Assembly: GCA_021823385.1 (NCBI GenBank)
Contig: JAKAOC010000171.1
Span: 1-5,934 of the forward strand
Origin: Actinomycetes bacterium
Lineage (GTDB): Bacteria > Actinomycetota > Acidimicrobiia > Acidimicrobiales > Acidimicrobiaceae
DNA length: 5,934 nucleotides
Direction: 5' to 3'
The translations under genes were made by a program, and so were the position numbers. Numbering within the stretch: position 1 is the first letter of the stretch; every line of letters begins with the position of its first letter. Of this stretch, positions 4,144 through 5,934 are shown one piece after another. The notes beneath the pieces are model-generated. The model had not been told where the DNA came from and searched no databases. It saw nothing but the letters and a program-made list of their open reading frames with translations.

Positions 4144-5685
4144 ATGCATTTGTGGGAGTTGGCAGGGGTGGACCCCCATAAGGCGGCGATGGTCTTTCCC
4201 GCCAGTGGCATGGTCGTCAGCTACGACGAGCTGGACTCGGCAAGTACCAAGATCGCCGCGCTCTTCACTTCGTTGGGTCTTACGCCTGGCGACTCGGTCG
4301 CCATTTGCATGGAGAACCGCAAGGAGCTGATCGAGGCGGCCTGGGGGGCCCAGCGCTCGGGCCTTTACTACACCGTCGCCTCCACGCGGCTGCGGGAAGA
4401 CGAGCTCCGCTACATAGTCGCCGATTGCGGGGCGAAAGTGGTATTGACATCCGCGGCGCTGCTGGGCGAGGTCCACGCGGCCACAAAGGACAGTTCGGCG
4501 CTTGTTGCGCGTCTGATCGCCGGCGCGGATGCACCGGGATGGACACGGCTCGACGTGGCCCTGGGCGCCTTGGACCCGGCAGTGGTGGCTCCCGAACTCG
4601 AGGGAGCCGACATGCTTTACTCCTCGGGCACGACGGGCAGGCCAAAAGGAGTGAAAGTCCCGCTGCCGCTTGATCCCTTCCCGGGACGAAACGGATTGGC
4701 GGATCTGTTGAAGTCGCTGTACGGGTTTGATGATTCCACCGTTTACCTTTCACCGGCGCCCTTGTATCACGCGGCTCCACTGCGTTTCAACCTGGTGAAC
4801 CATCGCCTGGGCGGAACCTCGGTGATCATGGACCGCTTCGATCCCGTCGAGTACCTGCGCCTGGTCGGTGAGTTCGGCGTGACCCACTCGCAGCTGGTGC
4901 CGACAATGTTCGTGCGCATGCTGAAGCTTCCCGAAGATGTGCGCCTCAACTCAGACGTCAGCACCTTGAGGGCGGCCGTGCATGCCGCAGCTCCATGCCC
5001 GGTGCAGGTAAAGCGCGAGATGATGGAGTGGTGGGGGCCCGTCATACACGAGTACTACGCCGGCACGGAGGGCAACGGGTTCGTGGCCTGCTCGCCGGAA
5101 GATTGGCTTTCGCACCCGGGATCAGTGGGCAGGGCGATACTCGGAAAGGTACATATCGTCGGTGAGGACGGATCAGAGCTGCCGGTGGGCGAGGAAGGGA
5201 CCATCTACTTCTCCGACGGCCCGCAGTTCGAGTACCACAATGATCCGGACAAGACTCGGTCTGTCTACAACGAGCGGGGCTGGAGCACGCTTGGCGACGT
5301 AGGGCGTCTCGATGAGGAAGGGTTCCTTTACCTGACGGACCGGCGATCGTTCATGATTATCTCCGGGGGGGTAAACATCTACCCACAGGAGGCGGAGAAC
5401 GTGCTCGTCACCCACCCCCGCGTAGCGGATGCGGCGGTCATCGGCGTGCCTAACGAGGAGTTCGGTGAGGAGGTAAAGGCCATTGTCGAACTCGTCGACC
5501 CGTCCGATGCAGGCCCGGAGATGGAGGCGGAGCTGATCGCCTTTTGCCGGGCCCGCCTTGCCGACGTCAAGTGCCCTCGATCGGTTGACTTCCGAGCCGA
5601 ACTGCCGAGGATGCCGACCGGGAAGCTGCTGAAGCGCCTGCTGCGCGACGAGTACTGGCAAGGCCGGGATTCAAAGATCATCTGA
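4144..5685 (+). CDS. Acyl-CoA synthetase (AMP-forming, FadD4-like)
   Basis: This 513-residue enzyme of the ANL superfamily would activate a carboxylic acid with ATP to an acyl-adenylate and then an acyl-CoA, in the cytoplasm or at the membrane face. The core motifs are complete: P-loop YSSGTTGRPKG (159-169), PLYHAAP (207-213), YYAGTEG (304-310), GWSTLGD (379-385) with the ATP-ribose Asp385, DRRSFMIISGGVNIYPQE (399-416) with Arg400 and the hinge to the C-terminal domain, and PTGK (491-494) with the catalytic Lys494. The GVNIYPQE and STLGD forms match my memory of the FadD4-type branch of fatty acid or aromatic acid CoA ligases; acid chain length cannot be read here. Length is normal and nothing is broken. 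It diverges from pirin and is followed 182 bp later by a universal stress protein gene, so it is probably its own transcription unit. A role in lipid degradation or acid uptake is likely but inferred. Confidence 0.93.
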   Translation: MHLWELAGVDPHKAAMVFPASGMVVSYDELDSASTKIAALFTSLGLTPGDSVAICMENRKELIEAAWGAQRSGLYYTVASTRLREDELRYIVADCGAKVVLTSAALLGEVHAATKDSSALVARLIAGADAPGWTRLDVALGALDPAVVAPELEGADMLYSSGTTGRPKGVKVPLPLDPFPGRNGLADLLKSLYGFDDSTVYLSPAPLYHAAPLRFNLVNHRLGGTSVIMDRFDPVEYLRLVGEFGVTHSQLVPTMFVRMLKLPEDVRLNSDVSTLRAAVHAAAPCPVQVKREMMEWWGPVIHEYYAGTEGNGFVACSPEDWLSHPGSVGRAILGKVHIVGEDGSELPVGEEGTIYFSDGPQFEYHNDPDKTRSVYNERGWSTLGDVGRLDEEGFLYLTDRRSFMIISGGVNIYPQEAENVLVTHPRVADAAVIGVPNEEFGEEVKAIVELVDPSDAGPEMEAELIAFCRARLADVKCPRSVDFRAELPRMPTGKLLKRLLRDEYWQGRDSKII

Positions 5686-5854
5686 TCCGGCCGTCCTGTT
5701 CGGGTGCTTGTGTACCGGCAACGGGCATGCGGCGGGCTCTGGATCGGCGCACCGGCACCTCTGCGAGACCGTCGGCGGCTAGGCGCCAAACGGGGCGGCA
5801 CGGGATGCAGGGACGAATTTAAACCCGAGCACCAAGTTTGCCTAAGCTGCCGCC

Positions 5855-5861
5855 GAGGAGG
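5855..5861 (+). promoter_or_regulatory. Ribosome binding site of the universal stress protein gene
   Basis: GAGGAGG lies six bases before the ATG at 5868, close to the ideal Shine-Dalgarno sequence and spacing. Just upstream, TAAGCT (5843-5848) and the AT-rich TTTAAA (5818-5823), 19 bases apart, could be -10 and -35 elements, but this is weak. Confidence 0.6.
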
Positions 5862-5867
5862 CTCGTT

Positions 5868-5934
5868 ATGACGGAGATTTCGGACCACGCCCCGAGGGTT
5901 GTGGTCGGGTTCGACGGGTCCGGGTCGGCGCGAA
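5868..5934 (+). CDS. Universal stress protein (UspA family), N-terminal fragment
   Basis: Only 22 codons are inside the window and the frame runs off the end. The residues RVVVGFDGSGSA (10-21) are the first beta strand and loop of UspA-type proteins, where the Asp of the VGxDGS motif contacts the adenine of bound ATP. Members are cytoplasmic alpha/beta proteins, often induced by starvation, hypoxia or other stress. The strong ribosome binding site six bases before the ATG fixes the start. Whether it has one Usp domain or two in tandem, as is common in actinobacteria, cannot be seen. The 182-bp gap before it holds no other gene that I can support and no clear terminator for the acyl-CoA synthetase. 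Confidence 0.8.
   Translation, partial: MTEISDHAPRVVVGFDGSGSAR

Noticed and set aside
3563..4330. A 255-codon plus-strand frame opposite pirin and into the acyl-CoA synthetase
   Set aside because: It is antisense to the metal-binding cupin of pirin and overlaps the acyl-CoA synthetase start in another frame; no domain is recognisable.
5686..5867. Search for a terminator or small gene between the acyl-CoA synthetase and the Usp gene
   Set aside because: I found only short, long-looped inverted repeats (such as 5-bp arms) and no frame with a start and ribosome binding site, so nothing is called apart from the Usp upstream elements.

Overview
The window is GC-rich (roughly 60% or more by eye) and densely packed. 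It looks like an actinobacterial or closely related Gram-positive-type chromosome, possibly an uncultured lineage. This rests on three things: a TesB-like two-hotdog thioesterase and a FadD4-like acyl-CoA synthetase of the kinds common in Actinomycetota; a secreted lipoprotein with no outer-membrane machinery nearby; and two starts that look leaderless, with a TANNNT box 6-7 bases before the start codon. The phylum call is an inference from style, not a proof.

Layout. A 3' fragment of an acyl-CoA thioesterase-like gene (+, to 429) converges with a GT1/MGT-family glycosyltransferase (-, 437-1543), with 7 bp between their stops. The glycosyltransferase diverges from a lipoprotein gene (+, 1613-2332) across a 69-bp intergenic region that holds two apparent leaderless promoters and a dyad over one of them. 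The lipoprotein gene converges on a GNAT acetyltransferase (-, 2329-2826). Their stop codons share one CTAG, and a strong hairpin lies just inside the lipoprotein gene. Upstream of the GNAT gene on the same strand, after a 190-bp gap with two hairpins, is a pirin gene (-, 3017-3988). Pirin diverges from an acyl-CoA synthetase (+, 4144-5685) over a 155-bp region containing a clean 7-4-7 dyad. The window ends in the first 22 codons of a universal stress protein (+, from 5868).

How the genes relate. They do not form one evident pathway. The thioesterase and the acyl-CoA synthetase both act on acyl-CoA thioesters but sit about 3.7 kb apart with unrelated genes between. The alternating convergent and divergent arrangement suggests mostly single-gene transcription units. 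I found no transposase, CRISPR array, tRNA, rRNA or phage gene, and no convincing novel multi-gene system. The points most worth a second look are regulatory (the paired leaderless promoters with a dyad, the pirin/acyl-CoA synthetase operator-like dyad and the convergent-end hairpin) plus two family-atypical residues: Asp-His in place of Asp-Gln in the glycosyltransferase donor motif, and an apparently altered catalytic triad in the thioesterase fragment. No stretch longer than 300 bases lacks a gene.
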